The notes beneath the pieces were generated by a model, which was given only the letters and a program-made list of their open reading frames with translations, did no database searches and was not told the origin of the DNA. A DNA stretch of 64,000 bases, from NCBI GenBank assembly GCA_030035585.1, contig CM057468.1, positions 53,068,145 through 53,132,144 on the forward strand, given 5' to 3'. The position numbers were made by a program, and so were the translations under genes. Below are positions 13,532-24,177 of this stretch, piece by piece. Numbering within the stretch: position 1 is the first letter of the stretch; every line of letters begins with the position of its first letter. This DNA is from Dugong dugon (lineage: Eukaryota > Chordata > Mammalia > Sirenia > Dugongidae).

Positions 13532-13735
13532 GGAATCCTGGTGGTGCAGTGGTTAAGCACTTGGCTGCTAACCGAAAGGTCGGCAGTTTGAACCCAGCAG
13601 CCGCTCCACCAGAAAAATATGTGGCAGTCTGCTTCCACAAAGATTATGACTTTGGAAACCCTATGGGGCAGTTCTTCTCTGTTCTATAGGGTCACTATGA
13701 GTTGGAATTGACTTGATGGCAACAGGTTTGGTTTT
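13532..13735 (+). repeat. AfroSINE (second of a tandem pair)
   Basis: Full-length type, including GTGGCAGTCTGCTTCC and GGAAACCCTATGGGGCAG. ATCCTTATG at 13518 and 13736 is its target duplication, showing that it inserted right behind the first copy. Confidence 0.95.
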
Positions 13736-13817
13736 TATCCTTATGAAAGGTGAATAAAAGATGTCGATACCCCAATAGGTGTATGGCACTGACTAATAAG
13801 ATGCAGTAGATATAGTA

Positions 13818-13975
13818 CTTTTTTTTTATTATTTTATTCTCATGAAAATATACATAACAAAACACACGCCATGTAAACAATTTCTACACATACAACTCAG
13901 TAACGTTGACCACATTCTTCAAGTTGTGCCATCATTCTTGCTATCCTTTTCCAAATTGTTCCACTGTGAATATCG
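13818..13975 (-). repeat. Divergent member of the poly(T)-headed retroposon family
   Basis: TGAAAATATACATAACAAAAC, CAATTTCTACACATACAACTC and TTCTTCAAGTTGTGCC, then CTTTTCCAAATTGTTCC, match the central block of the copies at 10060, 48400 and 52500. Confidence 0.65.
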
Positions 13976-14023
13976 TACTTTTTATCAATTGGGGAAAACT
14001 ATATTTTCTCTTATACCTAATTA

Positions 14024-14088
14024 TACGGTCACTATGAGTCGGAATCGACTTAACAGTGATAGGTTTGGTTTTTGTTTTTTTTTTTATA
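14024..14088 (+). repeat. AfroSINE 3' fragment
   Basis: ACGGTCACTATGAGTCGG and AATCGACTTAACAGTGATAG, then GGTTTGGTTTTTG: only the 3' end is present, followed by a T run. Confidence 0.85.
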
Positions 14089-15148
14089 GATAGGAGAAAC
14101 ATGCTAGGAATCCTAGAACATGTTTCACTTTTTAAAGAATTAACATCATTTTTTAGAGTGAAGCCTACTTGCAGTCAGCTTTTCCTGCTTTAATTTTTTG
14201 TTCAAATCATCAAAACTACATAAGCTAGATTTTCTTATGCACATTTCCGGTTCTTTTTCCCCTGGGCTGCCCTTGTACTGATTTGGTGTCACACACTGGG
14301 AGGATTTCACACTAACTGCTCTGGAAGCGTTCATCACTCAGAGACTGAGTTCACCCTGCTGGGTCAGCAGCGAACCCTCCCCTCGGACAGTGCCACGTCA
14401 GCGGCCACGTTCACCAGGGCTGTGGAAGCTGTGTGGGCAGAAATGAATGATTGTTCAGCCCTCTCTCGTTTTTTAAAAGGAACTGAGATGAAGGAGTCAG
14501 TGCACTCACCCATGACATCTGAATTTCAGTTAGATGAGATTCTAACTAGAGATCCATTTTTGCTTGTATTCTGGCAAGACAAGTGCATGATAAATTTGAA
14601 GCCCACCTCAAATCTGGAGGAAAAAAAAACTGAACCGAATGAGTCGTTTTGGGCCTACCTTTTAAAGTAAGGCTGTGATGTAAATAAATACGATGTGTAT
14701 CGAAAACAACTACTTACATGGTTTGCTGATTGTTTTAGCGTTTAAATGATGTAAGTTTTATATGATTTTCCAATTTCAGTAGTCTAAGTGATTGTTCAAT
14801 AGGCATTAGCTGGGTAAAAGAGATTATAATACACATTCAGTCAGTATTTTGTGCTTTTGGAAACTTTCAGCTTTGGATTGTCTAATTCAGATTGTTCAGG
14901 TAGTTTTTAAAATGAATTCTCTGCGTTCCCCCACTTTTTTTTCTATTTCCTTTAAAGTATTCATGTCTCTCTAAAGCTGTACCATTAGAAGGAAATTCTT
15001 AAACAGACTTCTAATTTATTCTGAATCTTTAAAAGAAATCATGATGTAAAGCAACTCCAGGAACTGTAACTTCAGTTAGCCTTTTCTCTTCCTTTGTAAT
15101 TTTCTCTCCCCTTTTCCTTCTTCCGTCCATCACTCCCATCCGAAATTA

Positions 15149-15154
15149 AAGCAG
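15149..15154 (+). promoter_or_regulatory. Tandem NAGNAG splice acceptor
   Basis: AAG followed by CAG gives two acceptors three bases apart in front of the upstream RAPGEF5 exon. Use of the first would add a single Gln codon; use of the second starts the exon with GAT (Asp). Both keep the frame. CAG is usually preferred over AAG, so 15155 was taken as the exon start. Confidence 0.5.
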
Positions 15155-15270
15155 GATGATGAAGTGACGACCGTTCAGGTTACAGAGCGAGACCAGAAAG
15201 TCCTGGTGTTGAAGAAAGTGCCGGGCTGGGGCCCAACCCCCACATCTGGGAGTGCAGAGAGTGATTGGAG
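15155..15270 (+). CDS. RAPGEF5: RAPGEF5 upstream exon of inferred long isoform (end of cyclic-nucleotide-binding domain plus linker)
   Basis: An acceptor (AAGCAG, 15149-15154, after a pyrimidine-rich tract) precedes 116 nt open in one frame, ending at a GTGAGA donor at 15271. The 38 codons plus two bases begin DDEVTTV and contain TERDQKVLVLKKVP. By family knowledge this aligns with Epac1/Epac2 (RAPGEF3/4), where a similar VLVLEKVP segment ends the cAMP-binding domain and is followed by a linker into SGTPEKILEH. The last two bases (AG) plus the first base of the acceptor site at 15730 make Arg, followed directly by YVVVSGTPEKILEH, in frame. Read through instead, the frame stops at once at the donor (TGA), so this exon cannot extend into the short-form ORF. 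I infer it belongs to a longer isoform; its own upstream exons were not found here. Confidence 0.78.
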
Positions 15271-15275
15271 GTGAG

Positions 15276-15412
15276 AGATCCCCCCTGCAGCCTCAGAGGC
15301 ACGCGCTCCTGTTTCCTTTTCCCTGCCTGCCTTCCCTCGTCTTGCTCCATCTCACTTGCTCCCTCTGCCTCCTCTCCCCCCACCCCACTCTTTTCTCTCC
15401 GCCTCTCAAGCG
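15276..15412 (+). promoter_or_regulatory. Pyrimidine-rich tract upstream of the short-isoform start
   Basis: This C/T-dominated stretch lies between the donor of the upstream exon (15271) and the short-form ATG (15527). It ends in CTCAAG, which could serve as an acceptor for a 5'UTR exon, or it may be part of the 5'UTR or promoter of the short transcript. No TATA box or clear CpG island is visible, so the function is undecided. Confidence 0.35.
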
Positions 15413-15526
15413 TTCTAGCCGACTGCAGAGCTCTTAGCAGCTAGATGGACTCAGTCCCCCGTGAAAGGACAGAGATGGCAAGATCTTTTAGCTTTTAGGG
15501 GATGCCTTTGTTACAGACTGCTCACA

Positions 15527-15818
15527 ATGGGCAGCTCCCGGCTGAGGGTCTTTGACCCTCATTTAGAGAGGAAGGATTCTGCGGCGCTCTCAGACAGAGA
15601 GCTGCCCTTGCCTACCTTCGATGTGCCTTATTTCAAATACATTGATGAGGAGGATGAAGACGATGAATGGAGCAGCCGCTCGCAGTCTTCGACTGAGGAT
15701 GACTCAGTGGACTCTCTGCTCTCTGACAGATATGTGGTGGTGTCCGGGACGCCAGAGAAGATTTTGGAGCATCTTTTGAATGACTTGCACCTGGAAGAAG
15801 TCCAGGACAAAGAAACAG
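15527..15818 (+). CDS. RAPGEF5: RAPGEF5 first coding exon of the short isoform (N-terminus and start of REM domain)
   Basis: RAPGEF5 is a guanine nucleotide exchange factor that activates Rap GTPases by swapping GDP for GTP. This exon encodes residues 1-97 plus one base: it opens with MGSSRLRVFD, has an acidic run (DEEDEDDE, about 40-47), then a Ser/Asp-rich stretch, then YVVVSGTPEKILEHLL, where the REM domain starts. The wording matches the 580-residue human protein as I know it. The ATG has a strong context (A at -3, G at +4); the upstream frame reaches a stop at 15416 with no earlier ATG, although a GTG at 15461 is in frame. The donor is GTAAAG at 15819. Position 15728-15729 is an internal acceptor, so the part from 15730 is probably shared with a longer isoform while residues 1-67 are specific to the short form. 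Confidence 0.95.
15728..15730 (+). promoter_or_regulatory. Internal splice acceptor inside the first short-form coding exon
   Basis: The sequence before this point (CTCTCTGCTCTCTGACAG) reads both as codons for DSLLSDR and as a pyrimidine-rich acceptor. Joining 15270 to 15730 rebuilds an AGA codon and keeps the REM frame, exactly where the Epac paralogues continue into SGTPEKILEH. Use of this site is inferred from the phase match and homology. Confidence 0.7.
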
Positions 15819-18800
15819 GTAAAGCTCGGGTGCCCTGCTTCCAGACTCACAGCTGTTGATGCCCTTGTCAGTATGGGTTGGGGCAAGACTCCCACTGCTA
15901 GCCCAAACCAGAGTGGGTGGAAATAGCTTTTGCTTTGTACACCTCCTTCTTTGCCTCATGTTGTTTTGTTTTAATCCAGTAAATGGACACATGTAGATCC
16001 CAAGCAGCTGCCTGGGAAGTAGCTGTACAAAGAAAATTTTATGAAGGCAGACGTTCTTGCTTCTTCGACGAATTTTACCAAATCTCACCTAAAGGTAGTT
16101 GGCAAGAGGCCAATATCCAGCATGCAATGTGAAGAAATTCAAGGGGTGTGTGTGTAGGGGTTAGCAAGCATTCACCTGGCGTCTAGGAAGTGCTGAGCTG
16201 GGGGGAGTAGCCCCCCTGCTGAAATGTCAACAATTGATGAAACTACTCAGCAGCTACATGCTTAGCAGCAGCTTCTGCAGTTTTTTTCCAAGTGGCTTAT
16301 AAACTGCCTGCTCAGAGCAAGCCCTGGTATGCAGAATATAGTTATAGCTTTTTCATACTAGAAATTGTAATTGAGTTGCCTTATTTATCAGACTTCTTGT
16401 CCTTTTAATTTGATCTAGGAGCAAAATATCCGTTTAGCTTTTGCATCCTTGCACTTCTGGAAACAGTACCACTCCATTTTACGAAATGACTTAATCACAC
16501 TTCCTTTATCGCAGAAGGGAGAGTACTTGCTTTTCTTAACCAGAATTTGTAATTTGTTCTAGTCTGGAGCAATTATTCCAATGAATCGGCCTCTAGGCTG
16601 CAGCTTGAATTCTGCAGCTTGATCTCCTGGCTAAAATGCACTTTTTTGCAGCCAGTATAGCACTTGCAATGACCTCACTTTGCAGTATGTTGACTGCATC
16701 AAGAAAAGGCGGTTGTACATTGTAGTAGAGCAGGGAAACCCCTGAGGTTTTTACCATACAGACGGGATTGAAAATTGACAGCTTAAGTGGAAGCAAGAGT
16801 TTCCTTGTGTCCCAGTAGTTTTGTCTGCACACAATTGATATCTGAGTCTATTGCATTCTAAAGGATATTAAGAAAAACAAGGATGTGTGAAATATGTAAA
16901 CACATTTAAAAAAAAGTAGAGAAATGACCCAATCATGTGTCCTACAGTAATGTTATAGTTTGAATCTCAAAATTCAAATTAAATGCCTTATTTTGCTTAT
17001 CTTTGGGGGGAAAATTAATAGTTGCCGTTTCTATGCATAAAAAATAAGCTAAAAGAAAAATCATGTTCTCATGCCATTTGCTGTGTTGTCTTTGTATGTC
17101 TACAGATTAATAGTTTGTGCATCTGAGCACTATTCTCGTGTTCTGCTTCCTCAGTTATACTCATCATGGAACTGGGCATAATTTTCTATATACTGATGAC
17201 CAGACTGCTTTACACAGGTGGTTTGGACTAGATTACAGGCTAGTTGTTTGTCATGGGAAGGACATCTTTAAACACTCGTAGAGGTTTGGGAAGGTTGAAT
17301 GCTTTCTTATTTTTTCTAATATAAGACTTTGTGTCTGGTTAATATTATTAAGCATAGAAATTGTTAAAGCCAATACGAGGCCTCCGTTGATTTCTTTTTT
17401 ACTTTCTTTTAAAATTCGTCACTGGTTTCTTTTCTTTTTACCTTTGAGAGAAATGGCCCAGGTGCCCACTAGCATGTTCCAACTATTTAACACTGGGAAT
17501 GGAAAATCACCTTCATTACTGTTGCTAATACCGCTAGTTGCCTGTTGTTTTTGGGAAACGGCGGTGTATATGGTGCCTAGTGACTTTGACTCCACTCTCT
17601 CCTCAATTATACTAATGCTGGGGTCAAATATGTCACTTCAGCCATGTACTCAGCAAAACAAAGAGGGCCAGGAGGCAGTAGCTTGACCCTTGTAGCACTA
17701 CCACAGGGCAGGAGGGGGCCAGTTGGGGTCAGCCTCAGCTCATGTCTGTAGTTTGAGGTAGGACACTTGTGAAACTCCAGAGTTTTACAGAGACATTTGA
17801 GGAAAAAAATGGTAACACTTTTTCTCCCTGTCAAATGAGACTTTTATGGGGGAAAAAAAGTCAAGTTTGGAGAAAGTGACATTTGTATAATAGAGACACT
17901 TAAGTGCAAGTCACATGTAGTTCTTCAAAACTTCAACTAAGCACTTTGAAGAAAATACAGCAGAAAAGCCACCGTGTGAGTTTTGTTGATAAAAGAAATG
18001 TAATCAAAATAAATTTCATGTGCAAACTGGAGTGATTATTAGTTTGTTCTAGTTTGAGTATTAAGTGAATCAGATATTTATTTAAAGTATCCAAGGCCAC
18101 TTGTCACTGACAGAGGTGGATTCTAGTTCTTCATCTTGGTCAGGTTGGCAGCCCTCAGTATAAAAGGCCTGTGTGTACAAGAACCTCATAGAGTTACATA
18201 AACCATATGGAAGACAGATGGAGGAAAATGAGAAGGGGCTGCAATAAAAGTATACTGCAGCGTTTTTAAGTTCTTAAGCACCCCTTTTAGGGAGATAGAG
18301 CCATATGGGGCCGTGTAGAGCCATATGGTGGTCCTCTGCGTGGCCCCCAGTGGTGATGGGAGGAAATAAATGGTCCTGGAGGTTGGGATGAGTCTGTCTG
18401 GATTATTACATCCTACATTCCTGCACCCACCAGAGGCTGGGGAAGATAACTGAGGCAGAGAAGAGAGCAATTTCAGATGTAGGTGCAGGCTCAATAGAGG
18501 AGACCTTCTATGCTTACACAGGACAAGTTGAAATGGTTACTAATTGATGTTAACATGCAAATGGCAGAAAGTAGATGTAACTGGGTGGAATAGGAAGGAG
18601 AATGCCAGGGTATGTGAACGACTATTGAGATGATTTAATGCATTTCTGTTGCTACCTTAATCAAGAATAGAAAAGAAGACTAAGCAATTCATACAGTACT
18701 CTATCACTAAATCAGGCTGAGTTTTAAAAATAAAAATAAATTTTAAAATGCTTAAAAGCATTCCTACTAATGATTATCCGGGGTAATTTGGTCCACACAA

Positions 18801-18829
18801 CACTTACCATACTTAAACGTTCGCAATTC

Positions 18830-18912
18830 CTTATGTGCCTATCTTTCCTCACTGGTAATACTAGGCACTAAGAGTCATCTAATAAATGTCTGTGGAACGA
18901 ATGAATGAATCT
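18830..18912 (+). repeat. L2 3'-end fragment
   Basis: The stretch ending CTAATAAATGTCTGTGGAAC and GAATGAATGAATC resembles the L2 3' end. Confidence 0.5.
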
Positions 18913-20039
18913 TTTTTTTAACTGTTAAATAGAATGGAAAACGCTATGAGGGCACAAGAAAACCAACAAAGCATTTGGGTCTTCCTCTGCAGTCAACTTT
19001 GAAATCTTTATGATTATCTGCCTTCTGTTTACTAAATTAATAGTAACATTCCCAAGTAACAAGCAGCAGTGAAGTTCAATTTAATCTAAATTTTTTTAAC
19101 ATTTCTACTTTTACTCCATAATTCTTCATTGTCTAAAATGGAAAAACTATTTGAGCCTGATAACGGGATGTTTATTTGTGAATGTGGAAAGTGACTGAAG
19201 CGGTTTTCAAAAATTTCCATTTCTTTCAAGTTTCAGGCCTGACTTGAAATCTTTGGAATGTTAGAGAAGAATCCAACAGTTTCTGCAACTTTGTCTTTCA
19301 TCTCTTCAGAAATAGGGTAGACATCATTGGGCATCCTCAACCTGGGAGAATTATAAGGAAGGCAAGGAAAAAAACAAGGAGGTGTGGGTAGAGAAACTGG
19401 AGGGTTGGAGGGGCAGGTTCTGACCCAGCTGTGGTCTGCAGTGGGTGCTGCTCTTCATGTTTAACCCTTTCTCCTCCCTGGGAAGGATAAAGTATGCTTT
19501 GCTTAAACATGCTTCCATTGGGACTAATGATTTCTATTTCAAAGCAGAAAAAAACACTGTGTATCGGATAGATTATGTAGAGAAAAACCTTCTTACTGAT
19601 TTTTCTTTCTAAGTCTGTGTTATGACAGGCCTACCTCAGGGAGGCCATAAGAGGAAATACATTATTTGCTCTCCTTATCCTTCTTATGATTTCTGTCCAT
19701 TCCCATTTCCTTATTCTTTATTCATCCTTCTGAAGAAAATTTACTGATTTTCACACATTTTCAAGAACACCAAGCAAAGAGAGACTAGGATAGATAGTGG
19801 GAGTATGTGAAGTCAGGTGAAGCCTGCCATCTGATTCTCATTAGGCCTGGCCTGGTTTGTTCAAGGCATGGCTAGCTTTTTTTTTTTAACTTGATGATGT
19901 TAGCACTCAGTCTTTTCTTTACTGTGTATTCTGTGTGGAAATGTCTGCTCAGCCTATTCCATCTTTCCCTGGCTGTCTATCTCAGTAACTGTGGTATGCT
20001 GTCAGCCCCACACAGTAGGCTGACCATGCTATTGAGGAA

Positions 20040-20195
20040 AAAAACCCATTGCTGTCAAGTCGATTCCAACTCATAGTAACCTATAGGACAGGGTAGAACT
20101 GCCCCTAGGGTTTCCCAGGAGCGGTTGGTGGATTCGAACTGCCCACCTTTTAGGTTAGCAGCCGAACTCTTAATCTCTGGGCCACCAGGGCTCCG
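20040..20195 (-). repeat. AfroSINE with target-site duplication
   Basis: AAGTCGATTCCAACTCATAG, GGTTTCCCAGGAGCGG and GCCACCAGGGCTCC read as the reverse complement of an AfroSINE. ATTGAGGAA at 20031 and 20196 is the target duplication. Confidence 0.95.
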
Positions 20196-20749
20196 ATTGA
20201 GGAAGTGAGGTAAAATCACTGTTTCACAACCTCTGTCAAAATGCCTTATTTATATTATAGGGGTGTCCTTCGATTGACAAAGTCCGAAAGTTATTCTTAA
20301 TGGCCAGCTTAGTGGCTTTTTTAGAGCATTGAACTGCCAGCACCTTGAGATAAGCTAGGACAGGCACCTCACTTTTTATTAACTTTTTTTTTTTATTGTG
20401 TCTCCTGCCAAGACCCTAATAATCATGTCATAAATGTTTATTGTGGAAGAAAAGGATATTAAGAATGTTTTTTGTCTGATCACTGAAAAGGTAGACAGTT
20501 TAGGTGAAGGCCTTTGCCTTGTCTTTTGAGATTTCCAGGAAAATGTTGGGTGCCTCTGTTCCAGGCTTCCTCTCCCAGGTCACCGGACCCTAACCCTGCA
20601 GCACCATGGCTCCTACAAGACTAAAATTTTTTGAGGGTAGGCAGAAAATTTTGCAGTTAGTAGTAAGTCTCTTCATGATTTTGTAGAAAGGGAATGCATA
20701 TGAAATTATCTTGCATTTATATATTTTCTCTTGAAAATGTCATGTAACA

Positions 20750-20932
20750 GACCAGTACTTCTTGTCTGTGGCAGCACATTAGAAGCACCTGGGTCACTTT
20801 AAAGGCTACCAATGCCTAGGTTCCACCCTTAGATATTCTGATTCAATTGACGTGAAGGTTAAGGCTCAGATGTTATGGGCTTTAAAAGCTCCCTGGGTGA
20901 TGCTAATACTCATCCATGTATGAGAACCACTG
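20750..20932 (-). mobile_element. MER5A-like hAT DNA transposon remnant
   Basis: AGAAGCACCTGGGTCAC, GATTCTGATTCAATTG-like order (ATATTCTGATTCAATTGACG) and the end GTGATGCTAATACT with GAGAACCACTG follow the MER5A consensus order. Orientation is given from the terminal GAGAACCACTG and is uncertain. Confidence 0.7.
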
Positions 20933-21042
20933 AAATAAAACCCTGTGTTTCACTTTTTTTTTTTTGAGATTAATTCCAAGTTTCTAACAATTATAGATAT
21001 ATTTTTTTTCCTCTGAGAGTTAGGGATATCATTTCCCCTTTT

Positions 21043-21260
21043 CTCTATGCCTTCACCTCCCCAGCTCTCTATGCCTTCACCTCCCCAGTTCTCTATGCCT
21101 TCACCTCCCCAGCTCTCTATGCCTTCACCTCCCCAGCTCTCTATGCCTTCACCTCCCCAGTTCTCTATGCCTTCACCTCCCCAGCTCTCTATGCCTTCAC
21201 CTCCCCAGCTCTCTATGCGTTCATCTCCCCAGCTCTCTATGCGTTCACCTCCCCAGCTCT
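21043..21260. repeat. 24-bp minisatellite, nine copies
   Basis: The unit, TCTATGCCTTCACCTCCCCA plus four bases, repeats every 24 bp from the ATG positions 21047, 21071 and so on to 21239. The last two units carry G for C (ATGCGTTC). Because 24 is divisible by three, frames stay open on both strands and give false 115- and 189-residue ORFs (MPSPPQLS and WGGEGIES repeats). CAG|CT versus CAG|TT variants alternate (see findings). Confidence 0.95.
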
Positions 21261-22149
21261 TCTCCCCCACCTTCCTATGCCCTCTCCAGTGCTTCAGAAG
21301 CCTCAGCCTCAAGTCCACTGGCTCCTTCCTGCCCTGGAGCTTCTGCAGCCAGAGATCAAAATTCACAAACCTGTACCACTGGTCTGTCCGCTGAAGCGGT
21401 TTTAGAAAAAGGAAACAGTCAGAGGAGACAGAGGTATTGGACACACCAACTGTGTGTGTCCAGCTCTTGGAATGGGGAGGTGATGATATAATGAATAAAA
21501 CTGATTCAGATTTTTGCAAGGGTTCTATCTAGGGCTTTGAAGTGGTTCATACTGGTTCAGTCATGGTATATGAAGCAAAACCGGAATAGACTTGAGTTTT
21601 TAAAATTGGAGTGATCCGGAACCATTACCAGATTGGGAAGAATTACAGATCGAAGCCCTGGAATGGGAGAGTTGGAAGAGGTGTAGCGAGCCCTTTCAGG
21701 AGCCTGCTGTGTGAGATTGTGTCATTGCCAGGACTGAGGAGCATGACACATTCACAGCAGCTCAGTGGGCCACCACCTTTGAGCACGGCACCACTGTTTC
21801 CGACTACGCAAAATCCAACGGGCAAGAGATTTGGTTGCTATGCAAGGTGTACACTGCCCTTGTTTTTCTAAGAGGGAGATTAAGTTTCTAGCAGGACTTC
21901 GACCCGTAATTTTACCCATTCCGGTTATCGTTCTGGTTCACCCAAATTTTAAAAATTCAGGTCTATTCTGGTGTCACTTCCTCAGCCATGATTGAACTGG
22001 GAAGAACCAGTTTGAAGTCCTGGTTCTATCACACTACAGAATCTCTGGGTGACCCTTGTGTCTCACATATTTCTTTTCTTTTGTAAGAAATAATTTTTTA
22101 AAGAAGGAGAAAATGTACATAGCAAAGTAGAAATGATACTAAAATGAAA

Positions 22150-22265
22150 TTTTAAAGCCTTGAGTCCCAGACCTGGGCTCCATTAATTAACCAGCCTGTG
22201 ACCTTGTGCAAGTATAAGCTAGATGATCTCTGAAATGTCTTCCATCACCAAAACTCTTCGATTCA
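22150..22265 (+). repeat. MIR fragment
   Basis: CCTTGAGTCCCAGACCTGGG, CCTGTGACCTTGTGCAAG and GAAATGTCTTCCATC resemble the MIR core in sense. Confidence 0.5.
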
Positions 22266-22310
22266 AAGGGATCTGTATCAACCTATTTCCTTTCAAAATA
22301 TATCACCAGG

Positions 22311-22508
22311 AAAACCAGTTGCCGTTGAGTCGATTCCGACTCATAGTGACCCCATGAGTGCAGAGTAGAATGGCTGCATAGGGTTTTCAAGGGTGTGACC
22401 TTTCAGAAGCAAATCACCAGGTCTTCTGAGGTGCCTCTGGCTGGGTCCAAACCACCAACCTTTCAGTTAGTAGTCAAGTGTTTAACCATTTGTGCCCCCA
22501 GGGACTCC
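22311..22508 (-). repeat. AfroSINE
   Basis: GTTGCCGTTGAGTCGATTCC and GACTCATAGTGACCCC, then CCAACCTTTCAGTTAGTAG and CAGGGACTCC. An imperfect duplication (AAATATATCAC/AAAGTATGTCAC) flanks it. Confidence 0.94.
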
Positions 22509-23084
22509 AAAGTATGTCACAGAACTATAGAATTCTGCGGGAGACCTAGATGACCTCCAGAATCTTACAGTTATTTTGTGTTAAAAGTAGCATCACTTAG
22601 CCATTGCACCAGAGGTTAGAATATTTGGTCTGACTTCATGTTACTTCATATTACTGCTACGTTTTTTCAGCCTCATAGAGCAGTTAGAACATTGATGGTG
22701 GTATTAAGCTTAGAATCCCAGGCTTGGTGGCTATACCTGGTGATGATTTAAGTGCGTTTGTATGTAACCTTGTCCAATGGGAAACTTTTTAAGTTCCTTT
22801 GAGAAATTATGTTGTGACATTTCCAAAGAATAGCTGTAATTTATCACCTAGTAGTAAAATCCATCTGCAGAGTTTTATTATCAAGCCATTTTGGAATATT
22901 CAGAAACAGTCTGTTGCAGGAGAAAGTGATGAAATATACTACATCATATCTGTTACACTAGTTAGTCATTCCCCTGTAATTCTGTGCTTTACCTTACATA
23001 CTGCTTCTGTAATAAAATGTAATGGCACATTTAATTCTTCAGTTTGTATATGCTCCTGAATGAGTATCTTAGAAAAATTTAATT

Positions 23085-23280
23085 CCTTCATTCACAGATA
23101 TCTTCTGACTTCCTACTATGTGCCAAACACTGGTCTAGATGCTGGGGATATAGCTGTGAAAGAAACAGACAAACTCCTTACCTTCCTAGGCTTTATATGC
23201 CGGTGGAGGGAGTCAGACAATACACAAAATAAATAGGAAGACATTGTATATTAAATGATAGGTGCTAAATAACCAATATC
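23085..23280 (+). repeat. Old mammalian interspersed repeat, family uncertain
   Basis: CTTCCTACTATGTGCCAAAC, CTAGATGCTGGGGATATAG and GTGAAAGAAACAGACAAACT, then AGTCAGACAATACACAAAAT, follow a very common mammalian repeat pattern. I could not settle on a family name. Confidence 0.5.
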
Positions 23281-23975
23281 ATTACAGACACTAGTTTAGG
23301 GTACTATATCCACATGTTTTTTCAAAATAAAAAAGTTGAGGGATATTTTAATTTATTTAACATATTTTAAGAATGTTCATGAAAACTCTGATCCTATTCA
23401 ACAAAATCAGAATCAAAGGAAATTGAATTAATTGAAATAAAAGAATAACATAAAAGAAATTTGAAGTAGGTATAGCTATCCCCTGGTGGTGCTAGCTACT
23501 GCAGGCAGCCATGGAATCTCAATCCCTGGAAAGGTTTGATAAGGATATCAGCATTTTACCATCTTGAACTGTGAAAATAGCTTTCTCAGAGACAAATAAC
23601 TAGACTAGGTTGCCACTTGAGGTCTTTTTCAGCTTTATGAACCTGTCACTTTTAAATATTAGGTTAATTTTGTTTGCATATGTGCTAATAAAAAAATCAC
23701 CTGAAGACTAAACACCAAGCTGCCTTGGGTGTGCTTCCCGATGCAGATGAAGAGCAGCACTGCTCAGCAAGGCTTTGTTTTCCCAGATAAAGCAAAGGCT
23801 GGAAATGGCTACCCACAACTGACAATAAAAATCACCAAACAGTGTCAAGAGAGAGCTAGAAGTAAAAGTGCTCAAGTTAGAATGTGGTTTCTGCTTTGTA
23901 TTATTTGTACGGTAGCTTTTGTTTGGCTTTTTTTTTTTTTTGGCAGATCCCTTAGCTTCTCTCCTAGTTACTAAT

Positions 23976-24177
23976 ATTGTTGTTTGTTGCCGTTGAGTCC
24001 AAGTCATGACCACCCCATGTGTAAAGACTAGAACTGCTCCATAGGAATTTCAAGGCTGTGATCTTTAGGAAGCAGATCGCCAGGCCCCTTGTCTGAGGGG
24101 ATTCTGGGTGAGTTCAAACCACCAACCTTTGGCTAGTAGTCAGGCACTTACTTAACCATCTGTGCCACCTAGGAACT
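23976..24177 (-). repeat. AfroSINE with target-site duplication
   Basis: TTGCCGTTGAGTCCAAGTC, GGAAGCAGATCGCCAGGCC and CTAGGAACTCC. CCTAGTTACTAAT at 23963 and 24178 is the duplication. Confidence 0.94.

Larger units (their letters stand above)
1..15154. other. Non-coding region upstream of the first recognised RAPGEF5 exon
   Basis: No coding exon could be recognised here. The open frames are short, repeat-derived or without similarity to anything I know. If the long RAPGEF5 isoform inferred from the exon at 15155 exists, this stretch is at least partly one of its introns; otherwise it is 5' flank. It holds retroposon copies near 360, 6700, 10060 and 13820, AfroSINEs near 6750, 8110, 13350, 13535 and 14024, an L2-like piece near 11800-12225, MIR fragments and CA-rich DNA. 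Stretches such as 1050-2650, 2760-4660, 4820-6690, 8445-10040, 10490-11790, 12230-13350 and 14090-15150 show nothing I can name. CpG-rich promoter-like sequence was not evident. Confidence 0.6.

Noticed and set aside
14422-14670. Possible upstream RAPGEF5 exon (82-residue ORF)
   Set aside because: No match to the Epac cyclic-nucleotide-binding region and no convincing splice pair.
15461-15526. Upstream in-frame extension of the short-form ORF from a GTG
   Set aside because: No ATG before 15527. The ATG there has a strong context and begins the known MGSSRLRVFD N-terminus.
15633-16088. 151-residue antisense ORF over the first RAPGEF5 exon
   Set aside because: Shadow of the coding exon on the opposite strand, extending into intron.
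21043-21260. CRISPR-like array
   Set aside because: Units are directly adjacent with no spacers, in a mammalian intron.
21047-21394. 115-residue sense frame with MPSPPQLS repeats
   Set aside because: Same minisatellite; not a proline-rich protein gene.
20950-21519. 189-residue antisense open frame with WGGEGIES repeats
   Set aside because: It is the minisatellite read in a frame that 24-bp units keep open. No homologue, signal or flanking gene structure.
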